From: Bolinopsis microptera
Taxonomy: Eukaryota; Ctenophora; Tentaculata; Lobata; Bolinopsidae
Assembly (NCBI RefSeq): GCF_026151205.1
Contig: NC_087084.1
Coordinates: forward strand, 782,312 to 846,311
DNA: 64,000 nucleotides
Direction of reading: 5' to 3'
Part shown: in pieces, positions 58,401-64,000 of the stretch
Layout of the letters: each line of letters begins with the position of its first letter
Position numbering within the stretch: the stretch's first letter is position 1
Position numbers and translations under genes: made by a program
Notes under the pieces: generated by a model
Databases searched by the model: none
The model's input: only the letters and a program-made list of their open reading frames with translations
What the model was told of the DNA's origin: nothing

Positions 58401-61400
58401 CTATTTGTTTTCATTGATTCTTGTCTGCTAGGATAAAAACTTTGATCGGTGTTAAAACAATAAAATGCACTTCTTATTTAAAGAAATTAAGTGATCGAGT
58501 AATTAATAGATTTAATGAGTTAAACTGAAAATATTCACATTTCTTATTTTGTGTTTTGATATTTTCAACTAAATATATACACAGTACACTATACACAGTA
58601 CACTATTCACAGTACACTATACACAGTACACTATACACTCTTATTCCAGTTCCTATATGTGAGGGCAGAGTGCTGATAAACCCTACTGACAACCCGGCTG
58701 ACATTGCCATTCTCTCCAAATTCTCCTCTGTCACTCTACTCTTCGACATGGTAAGTGTTTTAACCAATCAGAACACAGTACTAGTACCACAAGACATAAA
58801 CCAACCAATCAGAACACAGTCCCAGTACCACAAGACATAAACCAACCAATCAGAACACAGTCCCAGTACCACGTGACATAAACCAACCAGTCAGAACACA
58901 GTACTAGTACCACGTGATTCTAATCATAATAAAAAGTGAGATCTCCTGATTTGCTGGTTTGTGTCTTGTCTTACTACGCTTACATTTGGGATATCTGATA
59001 TTCAACTCCACGACCAAAGTAGCACGTGCAATATTAACACTGGAGTAACACGTACAATATTAACACTGGAGTAGCACGTGCAATAGTAACACTGGAGTAA
59101 CACGTACAATATTAACACTGGAGTAACACGTGCAATATTAACACTGGAGTAACACGTACAATATTAACACTGGAGTAACACGTGCAATATTAACAAAGGA
59201 GTAACACGTGCAATATTAACACTGGAGTAACACGTGCGAGTAAAGAATTACATTGTAGAAGGGATGATCCCAGTACCGAGTCAATTACTTTACTTGTGCT
59301 AGAGAACTGCACTGAGAAGTTAGTTTCTAACTCGGACACCTGTTATAATGTAGTAATGTGCACTGTTACATTTCCCCCCCCCCGTACTGTTACATTGCCC
59401 CCCCCCCCGTACTGTTACATTGCCCCCCCCCCGTACTGTTACAATGCCCCCCCCCCCCGTACTGTTACATTGCCCCCCGTACTGTTACATTGCCCCCCCC
59501 CCCCCGTACTGTTACATTGCCCCCCCGTACTGTTACAATGCCCCCCCCCCCCCGTACTGTTACATTGCCCCCCCCCGTACTGTTACATTGCCCCCCCCCC
59601 CCCCCGTACTGTTACAATGCCCCCCCCCCCCCCCGTACTGTTACATTGCCCCCCGTACTGTTACATTGCCCCCCCCCCCGTACTGTTACATTGCCCCCCC
59701 GTACTGTTACAATGCCCCCCCCCCCGTACTGTTACATTGCCCCCCCCCCCCGTACTGTTACATTGCCCCCCCCCCCCGTACTGTTACAATGCCCCCCCCC
59801 CCCGTACTGTTACATTGCCCCCCGTACTGTTACATTGGCCCCCCGTACTGTTACAATGCCCCCCCCCCGTACTGTTACATTGCCCCCCCCCCCCGTACTG
59901 TTACATTGGCCCCCCGTACTGTTACAATGCCTTCCCCCCGTACTGTTACATTGCCCCCCCCCCCCCCCCCCGTACTGTTACATTGCCCCCGTACTGTTAC
60001 ATTGCCCCCCCCCCCCCCCCCCGTACTGTTACATTGCCCCCCGTACTGTTACATTGCCCCCCCCCCCCGTACTGTTACCTGATACTAAGTGAAGAGTGAG
60101 TAAGTGGTAGACTATAAAATTATACTGCAGACACACTCTGTTAGAGTAGACACACTCTGTATATCAAACATTACACACATCTCTCCTTTTGTGTATACTC
60201 AGCTTTTACATATCAAATTTCACAAAACGTTAACACAAGTATTTGTGTAATAACGTTTAATCCACACAGCGGTCACTTGTTATAATAAGTATTATAGTAG
60301 TTTTACTAGAAACCAGTTGTTATAATATAATAGTGGGGGGCCGGGGGGGGGGGGGGCCGGGGGGGGGGAGTATTTCATTGAATTGAATTATGGAACTCTA
60401 TACCACTGTTATCATTCTAATTTAAACCATAATTTTAGTTAATTAGTGTAAATTAATAAGCTTACCATTTCAGAACCTAATAAACTCTATCCTGGATTTC
60501 ACTAAGACAGAGAAAGAGTTAACTGACTTTGCTGAACTGCGTAAGAATATCAACTACTACTCTGATAGGTTGAAAGTGCAGGGCAAGTCGGGGCTGCTGT
60601 ACGCTATAGAGAAACGCAAGGTATGTATTGTCTGTTATTGGATCAATTATGTAAATTATTTTAAGTTAGCAGGAAAAGTGGCACGTGTTCCCTGTCTGCT
60701 GGAATTAGTTAGCAGGATAATTTATAATTAATTAAAGTTAATACATTCAATTCATAGTCTAGCTGGGGCAGGAGGGTCTAGGTTCTGGTTACCACGGTTA
60801 CCACGGTTACCACGGTTACCACAGTTACCACGGTTACCACAGTTACCACGGTTACCACGGTTACCGAATTATGTAATAACTAATAATTAATTCCAATCAG
60901 CCATTACAGTTAATTATGACAATATAATATGTAACTAATAATCATGTCTACCCAGGTAGTGGACGTTAACGTTACCTTATCAGCCCCTAAAGTTATTATA
61001 CCTGAGAGTGGGAAATTAGAGGAGAATGGACCTCTTATTGTAGCGGATCTGGGGCGCCTTATTCTAACTACAGAGGTATGTAGGACACGTGTAACAGCAC
61101 GTGCAAGAACACGTGTAACAGCACGTGCAACAACACGTGCAACAGCACGTGCAACAACACGTGTCCCTTTATAACACGTGATGTTACTGTTTGTAGTCAC
61201 GTGGTAATATTATATAGTTAGAGTTTTTCCATTTCACCCTTTTGTAAAAAGGCATTAGTGAAAGGTTACGAATGGTCGTTTTTGCAGAAAAACAAGGATT
61301 TTGGAGATAGCGGTAGGCAGGTCTGAATATGGTGTCATTCCTTCCGTTAGTTACCACTAGAAGGAACCCGTATAACCCTAAAATGGTGTCAAGACTCAAG

Positions 61401-64000
61401 AGACTAAAATAATTATTATATATATATATTATATATTTTATTATATATATATATTATATATTTAATTCGCGTTTTTGACACCACTTGGGGGTCCAAATTT
61501 GGGGCTCTAAAACTTCTATTTCTTGGCCAATTTTTATTTTTTCATGCTGATTTGAAGGCCATTAAAGCATTTGGCCCAGTCAAAAAAGTTTCAGTTGTAT
61601 ATCTTTTACGGTTTTTGCGGAAAGTAGCGTTAAAGTTCAGTAAAATGGCACGGATAAACATATATCGTCGCGCTTTATATATAGTAAGATGTCAACGGAA
61701 AAGCCACGCGCGTGCGCGAGGATTGCTTGGAATGCGCGGCTCGAGCGTATTTTAATGTATACTATGTTTAATGTATAGTATTAGGTAATAAGCCCAATTT
61801 GTACGTGGCCAATTTTGTACTTGGTACGCGTAGTGAACTGATGTGTTTCAATATTATTATTATGAAGTGAGCTGATTAGAGCTTATACAGTATTTATAGT
61901 TATAGGAAATGGAAATCTAGCGTCCGCCAAAAAGAAACACGGGTGCAATTCTTGTTAAAATGCGATTTGTAATTGTTATTACGTTAAATCTATACTGCAG
62001 CACAGAAAAGTGAAGTTGACCCGTGCTTTCCATTAGTGAAATGTGAAAATACTACGGGGATCCTGAAGGTCTCACAAACAAGAACTATTGTATTACTAAC
62101 TACAAGACATTACTACAACTAACCGTTACTTCAGGTGGGGGAGACTAGATCTCCTAAAGAGTTGTTAGCAATGTCACTAGCTGAGTTAGAAGAAGCTGCC
62201 TACGATAATTACCTGCTCAATCTTGAAAACTTCTACGTTAAAATGTTCAACAATAAGGTACATTAAATAAAACTAAATTTAATATTATTAGTAACTGTTG
62301 TTATACTGATCGCTTGTTTAAACTCAATCTAATAAAATCTTTAACCCTGAATCTTTAACCCCGGTCTAAGAACATGTCTGTCTGCACATTCCCATAGTTA
62401 CTAGTGGTTACTAGTGGTTACCAGTGGTTACTAGTGCGTGGTTACTAGTGGTTACTAGTGGTTACAAGTTGTTACTAGTGGTTACTAGTGGTTACTAGTG
62501 GTTACTAGTGGTTAACATTCCCATGAACAAGAGTAATTATAGGAAGATTGGGAGAACGATCTAGCAATAACACACGACTCCTTTATACTCTACCCTGTAC
62601 GACTCAATATAAATCTGTCTAACTCTATCCTGCCTGACGATAAGAAGCTACCTAAAACCAAGTGCCGGGGACATCTGGACTCTGTTAAAGTTGTAATGTC
62701 AGATGTGAAGATTCAGCATTTGTATAGGTTAGGGTTATTTAGTTTAGAGTCATTGTGTGTAGAATTGCTTTATTTCACATTTTCTCAATTAGAGAATAGT
62801 TAAAGCGATTGAGAAAGTATTATTACAATATTGATAAAAGTAGCAGAAAACTCTTACTCGATAATAGACTGGTGCAGTCCGTAGATTGCGTGATGGTTGT
62901 GAAGATGCCAACTTCTAAACCTCTCAATAGGTTCAATAGGTAGGTAGTATAATTACTAACAGTACACAGTACACAGTACACAGTACACAGTACACAGTAC
63001 ACAGTACACAGTACACAGTACACAGTACACAGTACACAGTACACAGTACACAGTACACAGTACACAGTACACAGTACACAGTATAACAATTGCACTGCCC
63101 AGGATAATAAACAGTTTACCAAAGTCGGAGCCAGCTGAAGTTAAGAGTAAAAACTCAGTGGTAGGACTAGATGATAACTGGGTAGACGCAGCTCAACTAG
63201 CTGCTGTTACTAATATAGTTACAGGTCAGAATGTTATTATAATGCAAGTTATATCAACAATTCCTGTAATGCTAGCACTAAACATCGTGATACCATTTAA
63301 ATTCCTTTATTTCTGGCAGCATTCTAAAGAAGTGAAGTCATTGTGAAGATGATAAACAATATAGCTAGATTATGTAGGTGTGCAAAAGGGTGTTTTCTAA
63401 AGAAACACTTAGCTTGTCCTCCTGTAGATCTGTAGATCTCTAGAAGAGGTATAGCAATTAATAACAAAGCAGAATGTGTTCAATGCGGGCTCAGCTGAGT
63501 TTACTTCCAGCTACCACTAGTTTACGAGACATTTATAAAATGAAAGTAGCGCGCGGCGCAATGTCAGCACCTCATCACGCGAGTAAAAACCGCGCGGCGC
63601 CATGTGTGAAATGAATATTTTCATGAGGCTAGCTTCCGCAACAAGCGCAATTTATTACAGCTTCTGTGAAAATATTCGTATGAAAGGTTTTTCTTAAGGA
63701 ATGTGTCGTCCATATTCCCATGAAACATCGGAAAAAGTTGTCCGATTGAAACTGATCAGGGAGTTAATTCCCAGCTTCTCCTATTATTACCCTGACTGTG
63801 TGGAAATCATGGTTAGCACCTTCACAAAACTTTCACTGAATTTCAGAGTCGCGCAGGAACTACAGACTAAAGAAGTTGAAACCTTGTGTTTCCTTTTCTG
63901 ACAATACCCAATCTTCTGACCGACCGACTACTGACTCCTCGACTCACAAATCTGGGTCTGAGAAGAAACTTGTGAAAGGGATCCTAAAAAGTAACACAAT
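34137..64000 (+). CDS. VPS13A/C: VPS13A/C-type bridge-like lipid-transfer protein, 5' part (21 coding exons), partial
   Basis: Spliced in-frame reading of about 880 codons, still open at the window end. The start MFERVLETVLEKVLGEF and LKLAVWSGNVVLKNLRLKAEAL form the chorein N-terminus. KNIHIRYEDP, an acidic/Lys coiled segment (EEKAKKEERARKKAMLQ) and WQYLHRYCVETRVKRRI follow VPS13A/C order. Family members span organelle contact sites and move bulk phospholipid along a hydrophobic groove. This is the N-terminal end that usually docks on the donor membrane, with the rest of the rod off the right edge. The A/C assignment rests on IPW/VPW spacing and the YED motif; VPS13D is less likely. Exon coordinates are in the two block entries. 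The gene is head to head with VPS13B. Confidence 0.9.
35249..35297. repeat. TAACCTC/TAACCTG short tandem repeat
   Basis: About six copies of a 7-bp unit (TAACCTC or TAACCTG) just before the exon 5 acceptor. It contributes to the pyrimidine tract. It looks telomere-like but is too short and not a known telomere unit. Confidence 0.85.
35459..35574. repeat. 31-bp tandem repeat in intron 5
   Basis: Three full copies and a partial one of CCTTATATGGGCATCACGTG followed by TCTCTACATCT, starting six bases after the exon 5 donor. Each copy contains an E-box-like CACGTG. Confidence 0.9.
36180..36240. repeat. Dispersed repeat, inverted copy at 61,466-61,530
   Basis: GGTCCCCAAATTTGGACCCC followed by CAAGTGGTGT appears in inverse orientation at about 61,466-61,530 within another intron of the same gene. 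It may be the end of an uncharacterised transposon. Confidence 0.6.
36540..36827. mobile_element. MITE packed with GGTCGCTT repeats, 5-bp TSD
   Basis: The TIR is GGGCCCCCTCTCTTGTGTAA followed by AAGCGAC on the left and its complement on the right. It is flanked by GTATC at 36535-36539 and 36828-36832. The interior is nearly all a degenerate 10-12 bp repeat (GGTCGCTTCT / GGTCGCTTTTT). Non-coding. The superfamily is unknown. Confidence 0.75.
37704..38160. repeat. Interspersed repeat with ACTAGTGTAACCC ends
   Basis: ACTAGTGTAACCCG(A)GCCTACGGCCGGGATTTCA occurs at about 37,706 and 38,130. The inverse ACACTAGTA end is seen at about 54,565-54,575. The GGCC palindrome CCGGCCTACGGCCGG can form a small hairpin. 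This looks like the terminus of an unclassified transposable element. Confidence 0.6.
38421..39158. repeat. Two tandem copies of a 365-bp unit
   Basis: The unit runs from CCCGCATATTATATTTGAAA to AAAAAACCAGT and is repeated almost exactly (38421-38785, 38786-39158). CT/GA dinucleotide lengths differ between copies. A diverged inverted fragment lies at about 54,450-54,560. Part of the same family as the ACTAGTGTAAC repeat. Confidence 0.85.
39200..39246. repeat. (CA)n microsatellite with GACA interruptions
   Basis: An ACACACAC/GACAC dinucleotide-type run following the duplicated 365-bp units. Confidence 0.95.
39461..39547 (+). tRNA. tRNA-like gene with CUA anticodon position, copy 1 (probably degenerate)
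   Basis: Aligned with the adjacent tRNA-Leu, it keeps an A box (ATAGCCGAGTGGTATAAGAC) and a B box (GGTTCAAACCC). The anticodon triplet would be CTA, reading UAG. Acceptor and T-stem pairing is poor, so it may be a pseudogene. This copy lacks about 8 bp found in the other three in the intron/anticodon 3' region. Confidence 0.45.
39703..39816 (+). tRNA. tRNA-Leu(CAA) with intron, copy 1
   Basis: A 7-bp acceptor stem (GTCAGGA/TTCTGAC), A box (TGGCCGAGTGGTCTAAGGC), anticodon stem CCAGA/TCTGG, loop CTCAAGA with anticodon CAA and B box GGGTTCAAATCCC. An intron of about 30 nt follows the anticodon, as usual for eukaryotic tRNA-Leu(CAA). A T-run terminator follows (ACTTTTA). Confidence 0.93.
39817..40008. 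other. Shared tRNA-cassette 3' flank and left flank of the foldback element
   Basis: This matches the flank after tRNA-Leu copy 2 (51,135-51,280). The sequence TATTTATTAAAAAAAT at 39988-40003 recurs at 50071-50086, immediately outside the right end of the foldback element. It may be its TSD. Confidence 0.7.
41140..41480. repeat. ~38-bp minisatellite, left arm
   Basis: About eight to nine copies of CCTGAGACAAAATTTAAGAA followed by ATCCCGAGACAGCGAAAAA. An inverted counterpart lies at 49,182-49,590. Confidence 0.92.
42285..42366 (-). pseudogene. tRNA-derived sequence, left palindrome arm
   Basis: On the minus strand it reads TAGCTTGGTGGCCAGGCGAT (A-box-like), then GGTCGGGAGTTCAAACC (B-box-like), at tRNA spacing. 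Stems are incomplete. A mirror copy is at about 44,806-44,888. It could be a tRNA-derived SINE head or a decayed tRNA. Confidence 0.5.
42409..42717. mobile_element. Small inverted-repeat element nested in the left arm
   Basis: Bounded by CCCCAGTTCCATAGCGGATA and its complement TATCCGCTATGGAACTGGGG, with a long near-palindromic TIR rich in CGGAGA/TCTCCG. About 300 bp, non-coding. A mirror copy occurs in the right arm, plus half copies near 41.75 and 45.4 kb. Confidence 0.75.
43175..43432 (+). pseudogene. LINE reverse-transcriptase C-terminal remnant at the palindrome centre
   Basis: Frame 1 reads RRNRFAGHCMRASDQVISSI. After a frameshift near 43,300 it continues PLTFLDVVARDTGLQLDDLR and VWRQTVNGSSIEDRRK-stop, followed by GTAAGTAAG. 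The RFAGHC...L/D...W-R pattern is typical of the C-terminal tail of invertebrate endonuclease-reverse transcriptases. It differs from the other LINEs in this window. It marks the asymmetric spacer between the arms. Confidence 0.6.
43433..43983. repeat. Diverged third copy of the arm sequence
   Basis: It reads in the same direction as the right arm. Landmarks are CCCGTCCCCAAAACCGCTAA, TTGACGAGTAATCCAGTACA, AAGTTAAGTGTGTTTATTTC and GGGCCCCCATTATACAGTCC, each matching the right arm at 44.1-44.4 or 45.46 kb with more mismatches. This suggests an older duplication before the palindrome formed. Confidence 0.65.
44450..44758. mobile_element. Small inverted-repeat element nested in the right arm
   Basis: Mirror copy of the 42,409-42,717 element with the same CCCCAGTTCCATAGCGGATA ends. 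It was probably carried along when the arm was duplicated, not inserted separately. Confidence 0.75.
44806..44888 (+). pseudogene. tRNA-derived sequence, right palindrome arm
   Basis: GAGTAGCTTAGCGGCCAGGC and GGTCGGGAGTTCAAACC as A- and B-box-like blocks, mirror of the left-arm copy. No complete cloverleaf. Confidence 0.5.
45669..49174 (+). mobile_element. RTE-like LINE inserted in the right arm, 7-bp TSD
   Basis: GTATCTA lies on both sides (45662-45668, 49175-49181). Removing 45669-49174 restores continuity with the left arm (TACAATTTATACAAT... and ...CGAAAAATTTTTAGATA). That gives a well-supported 3.5-kb insertion. The 3' end is a short CAAGTACAAGTAA-type repeat rather than poly(A), as in RTE elements. 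There is one ORF with a single frameshift. Confidence 0.88.
45967..49148 (+). pseudogene. RTE-like endonuclease-reverse transcriptase, one frameshift
   Basis: The first segment (45967-46338) carries the endonuclease start: TFGTWNVLSL and LLGITETHMPG. Near 46,325 the frame shifts. The second segment reads on through LLLGDLNAKV, VNQIDHICISKK and GSDHYLVRARL, with all endonuclease catalytic motifs. The reverse transcriptase follows: SPGVDGITNEQLK, FVDFKAAFDSIDR, GTGQGDIQGPPVF and DTDYADDMAML. The C-terminal tail has FEVFHHRCLRRILKIKW, RLRWFGHVVRMPEERIP and SRGRPRKNWMSC, typical of the RTE-related endonuclease-reverse transcriptases common in invertebrates. Assignment to RTE rather than a neighbouring clade is tentative. 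Confidence 0.88.
49182..49590. repeat. ~38-bp minisatellite, right arm
   Basis: Inverted counterpart of 41,140-41,480: TTTTTCGCTGTCTCAGG then TTTCTTAAATTTTGTCTCAG, about ten copies, more variable toward the outer end. Confidence 0.92.
50100..50160 (-). pseudogene. 3'-end fragment of the L1-type LINE
   Basis: GTGCAACCTACTAAAACCAA followed by TGGGGCCCTCCCCGGGGTC matches the 3' end of the 17.7-22 kb LINE (17,791-17,836). Only about 55 bp remain. Confidence 0.75.
50777..50868 (+). tRNA. tRNA-like gene with CUA anticodon position, copy 2 (probably degenerate)
   Basis: Same structure as copy 1 plus the CTGTATGG segment: GATAGCCGAGTGGTATAAGA, CTCTAGA anticodon loop, GGTTCAAACCCC. The spacing to the following tRNA-Leu is conserved (about 150 bp). 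Confidence 0.45.
51019..51134 (+). tRNA. tRNA-Leu(CAA) with intron, copy 2
   Basis: Identical to copy 1 in the mature parts; the intron is 2 nt longer (AT insertion). The terminator is CACTTTTACG. Cloverleaf intact. Confidence 0.93.
51312..51534. mobile_element. MITE, 223 bp, with 8-bp TSD
   Basis: Starts GGTAACTCGGTAATCTGCCG and ends with the exact complement, flanked by AAAATTCC (51304-51311, 51535-51542). The interior is an inverted set of GGGCACACCTC / GAGGTGTGCCC repeats, so both strands read alike. The 8-bp TSD suggests the hAT superfamily, but the ends are not hAT-typical. Confidence 0.85.
52776..52889 (-). tRNA. tRNA-Leu(CAA) with intron, copy 3
   Basis: Minus-strand copy with the same 114-bp structure and intron as copy 1. 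The T-run terminator lies at about 52,771-52,775 (read as CACTTTTACG on the minus strand). Confidence 0.93.
53040..53131 (-). tRNA. tRNA-like gene with CUA anticodon position, copy 3 (probably degenerate)
   Basis: Minus strand, upstream of tRNA-Leu copy 3 in transcription order, with the same A and B boxes as copy 2. Confidence 0.45.
53770..53883 (-). tRNA. tRNA-Leu(CAA) with intron, copy 4
   Basis: Minus-strand copy, same mature sequence and intron length as copy 3. Confidence 0.93.
54033..54124 (-). tRNA. tRNA-like gene with CUA anticodon position, copy 4 (probably degenerate)
   Basis: Minus strand, same A/B boxes and CTA triplet; one base differs from copy 3 before the T arm (ATTATTGG). 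Confidence 0.45.
54721..54868. repeat. 10-bp (AATTATTACW) tandem repeat before exon 10
   Basis: About 15 copies of (A/T)AATTATTAC end ten bases before the acceptor of exon 10. Confidence 0.92.
54879..64000 (+). CDS. VPS13A/C: VPS13A/C-type gene, exons 10-21 (open at window end)
   Basis: Coding exons: 54879-54979, 55315-55461, 56184-56305, 57155-57293, 58650-58750, 60474-60620, 60956-61075, 62135-62257, 62543-62727, 62847-62939, 63103-63224, and 63847 to the edge. Phases agree at every junction. Landmarks are FDTLDIVNITICEQ (exon 10), SWFGGWWGGG and STEEKDTLYSAIG (exon 11), VKFRLKLDVDKVSFKL (12), RVLINPTDNPADIAILSKFS (14), DFAELRKNINYYSDRL (15), and FILYPVRLNINLSNSILPDD (18). Exon 21 encodes a Ser/Thr-rich, charged linker. 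Exon 19 has two possible donors (after 62930 or 62939); the second keeps phase. The first VPS13 repeat region is therefore split by many short introns full of tandem repeats. Confidence 0.88.
54961..55041. repeat. 45-bp duplication across the exon 10 donor
   Basis: GATATCGTTAATATCACTAT followed by TTGCGAACAGAGTGAGTTA occurs twice in tandem (54,949-54,990 and 54,992-55,033). The exon 10 end and its donor are therefore both duplicated. Only the first is joined to the upstream coding frame. Confidence 0.88.
55667..55822. repeat. 7-bp TGTACTG/TATACTG microsatellite
   Basis: A run of TGTACTG, then TATACTG, then inverted CAGTATA units, giving a hairpin-prone block in intron 11. The complementary unit CAGTACA forms the array at 62,962-63,084. 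Confidence 0.93.
56365..56583. repeat. CCCCCT/CCCTCCT polypyrimidine tract in intron 12
   Basis: About 215 bases of nearly pure C/T on the sense strand, mostly CCCCCT. The opposite strand reads as Gly/Arg/Glu ORFs that are only repeat translation. Confidence 0.95.
57262..57860. repeat. 90-bp tandem repeat containing the exon 13 end and 5' splice site
   Basis: Seven copies start at 57262, 57365, 57455, 57545, 57635, 57725 and 57815. Each contains CATTCTCATACCTTCAGATT, CTCATGCTATTG and GTGAGT/GTGAGG, that is, the last ~32 coding bases of exon 13 plus its donor. The first copy is in frame with exon 13 and gives 57293 as the exon end. The other six are intronic duplicates. Confidence 0.93.
58044..58130. 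mobile_element. Mariner-like end fragment
   Basis: TACAGGGTGTTTCAAAAGTT resembles the TA plus CAGGGTGT end of mariner-type MITEs. No matching right end was found, so this is probably truncated. Confidence 0.4.
58770..58916. repeat. ~40-bp tandem repeat in intron 14
   Basis: About four copies of ACCAACCAATCAGAACACAG followed by TCCCAGTACCACAAGACATA. Each contains CCAATCAG, a CCAAT-box look-alike. Confidence 0.9.
59010..59240. repeat. 26-bp tandem repeat with CACGTG
   Basis: Eight to nine copies of AGTAACACGTGCAATATTAA followed by CACTGG; CACGTG and CACGTA alternate. Confidence 0.92.
59365..60078. repeat. GTACTGTTACA(T/A)TG-poly(C) tandem repeat
   Basis: About 30 units of GTACTGTTACATTG plus a C-run of 4 to 16 bases. 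The C-run length varies but the 14-base core is nearly invariant. The opposite strand carries about 30 evenly spaced G-runs. Overlapping Pro-rich ORFs in all three frames are repeat translations. Confidence 0.95.
60330..60370. repeat. G-rich tract
   Basis: GGGGGGCC and long G-runs on the plus strand, opposite in strand bias to the C-run array 300 bp away. Confidence 0.9.
60786..60868. repeat. 9-bp GGTTACCAC repeat in intron 15
   Basis: About nine copies of GGTTACCAC/AGTTACCAC, each containing the GGTTACC palindrome. A related GGTTACTAGT 10-bp array lies at 62,398-62,515. Confidence 0.93.
61076..62134. other. Intron 16 of the VPS13A/C-type gene
   Basis: It starts with ACACGTGTAACAGCACGTGC repeats (61,083-61,168) just after the donor. 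An AT-only stretch follows at about 61,415-61,460, then the dispersed GGGGGTCCAAATTTGGGG repeat at about 61,478 and a CpG-rich stretch at about 61,700. No exon was recognised. Confidence 0.6.
62398..62515. repeat. 10-bp GGTTACTAGT repeat in intron 17
   Basis: About 11 copies of GTGGTTACTA with point variants, 28 bp upstream of the exon 18 acceptor. Confidence 0.93.
62962..63084. repeat. 7-bp CAGTACA microsatellite in intron 19
   Basis: About 17 pure copies of CAGTACA between exons 19 and 20, ending 18 bp before the exon 20 acceptor. It is the complement of the intron 11 microsatellite. Confidence 0.95.

Noticed and set aside
59296-60099. Three overlapping Pro/Cys-rich ORFs
   Set aside because: All three frames are open only because the C-run repeat lacks stops; the region is an intron between in-phase exons 14 and 15.
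63701-63901. 66-codon ORF as a separate small gene
   Set aside because: It overlaps the intron 20 end and exon 21 in a different frame; the exon 21 frame matches the upstream phase and stays open to the edge.

Overview
The window is eukaryotic and almost certainly from an invertebrate metazoan. It has two large intron-rich genes of the VPS13 lipid-transfer family with GT-AG introns, an intron-bearing tRNA-Leu(CAA), and three non-LTR retrotransposons of different clades. It also has small DNA transposons with clear target-site duplications (TSDs) and very many simple and tandem repeats. Nothing looks bacterial or viral. The phylum cannot be fixed by eye.

Layout. (1) Bases 1-10,324 are a 52-bp satellite of about 190 units, broken once at 3.0-3.25 kb by a LINE tail. 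(2) 10.3-16.2 kb, minus strand: the first 15 coding exons of a VPS13B homologue, start codon at 16,244; the gene runs leftward into the satellite. (3) 16.3-17.1 kb: two small non-autonomous DNA transposons (hAT-like, mariner-like). (4) 17.5-23.6 kb: a nested stack. A Penelope-like hairpin with a 13-bp TSD was invaded by an L1/Tx1-type LINE (19-bp TSD) and by a solo LTR (5-bp TSD). (5) 24.6-25.7 kb: a direct duplication, then a one-exon F-box gene at 26.5-27.0 kb. (6) 27-33 kb, minus strand: a two-ORF CR1/jockey-group LINE. Its ORF1 combines an apparently intact AlkB-type 2OG-Fe(II) dioxygenase with an SGNH esterase-like domain, the most unusual coding feature here. (7) 34.1 kb to the right edge, plus strand: the first 21 coding exons of a second VPS13 gene (VPS13A/C type), still open at base 64,000.

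Intron 9 of that second gene is about 17.4 kb. It holds a roughly 10-kb foldback element (40,009-50,070) with inverted ends, inverted minisatellites and a nested palindrome; an RTE-type LINE has inserted into its right arm. Intron 9 also holds four cassettes that each carry a tRNA-Leu(CAA) and a degenerate CUA-anticodon tRNA-like gene. In the complete cassettes the inverted ends are made from the tRNA-Leu 3' end itself.

The two VPS13 paralogues lie head to head, starts about 17.9 kb apart. Both encode bridge-like lipid-transfer proteins of membrane contact sites, with N-terminal chorein regions in the window. Several introns carry tandem arrays starting at, or containing copies of, an exon's 5' splice site. 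Exon phases were checked by hand for all 36 exons and are consistent except for the unresolved end of VPS13B exon 15.
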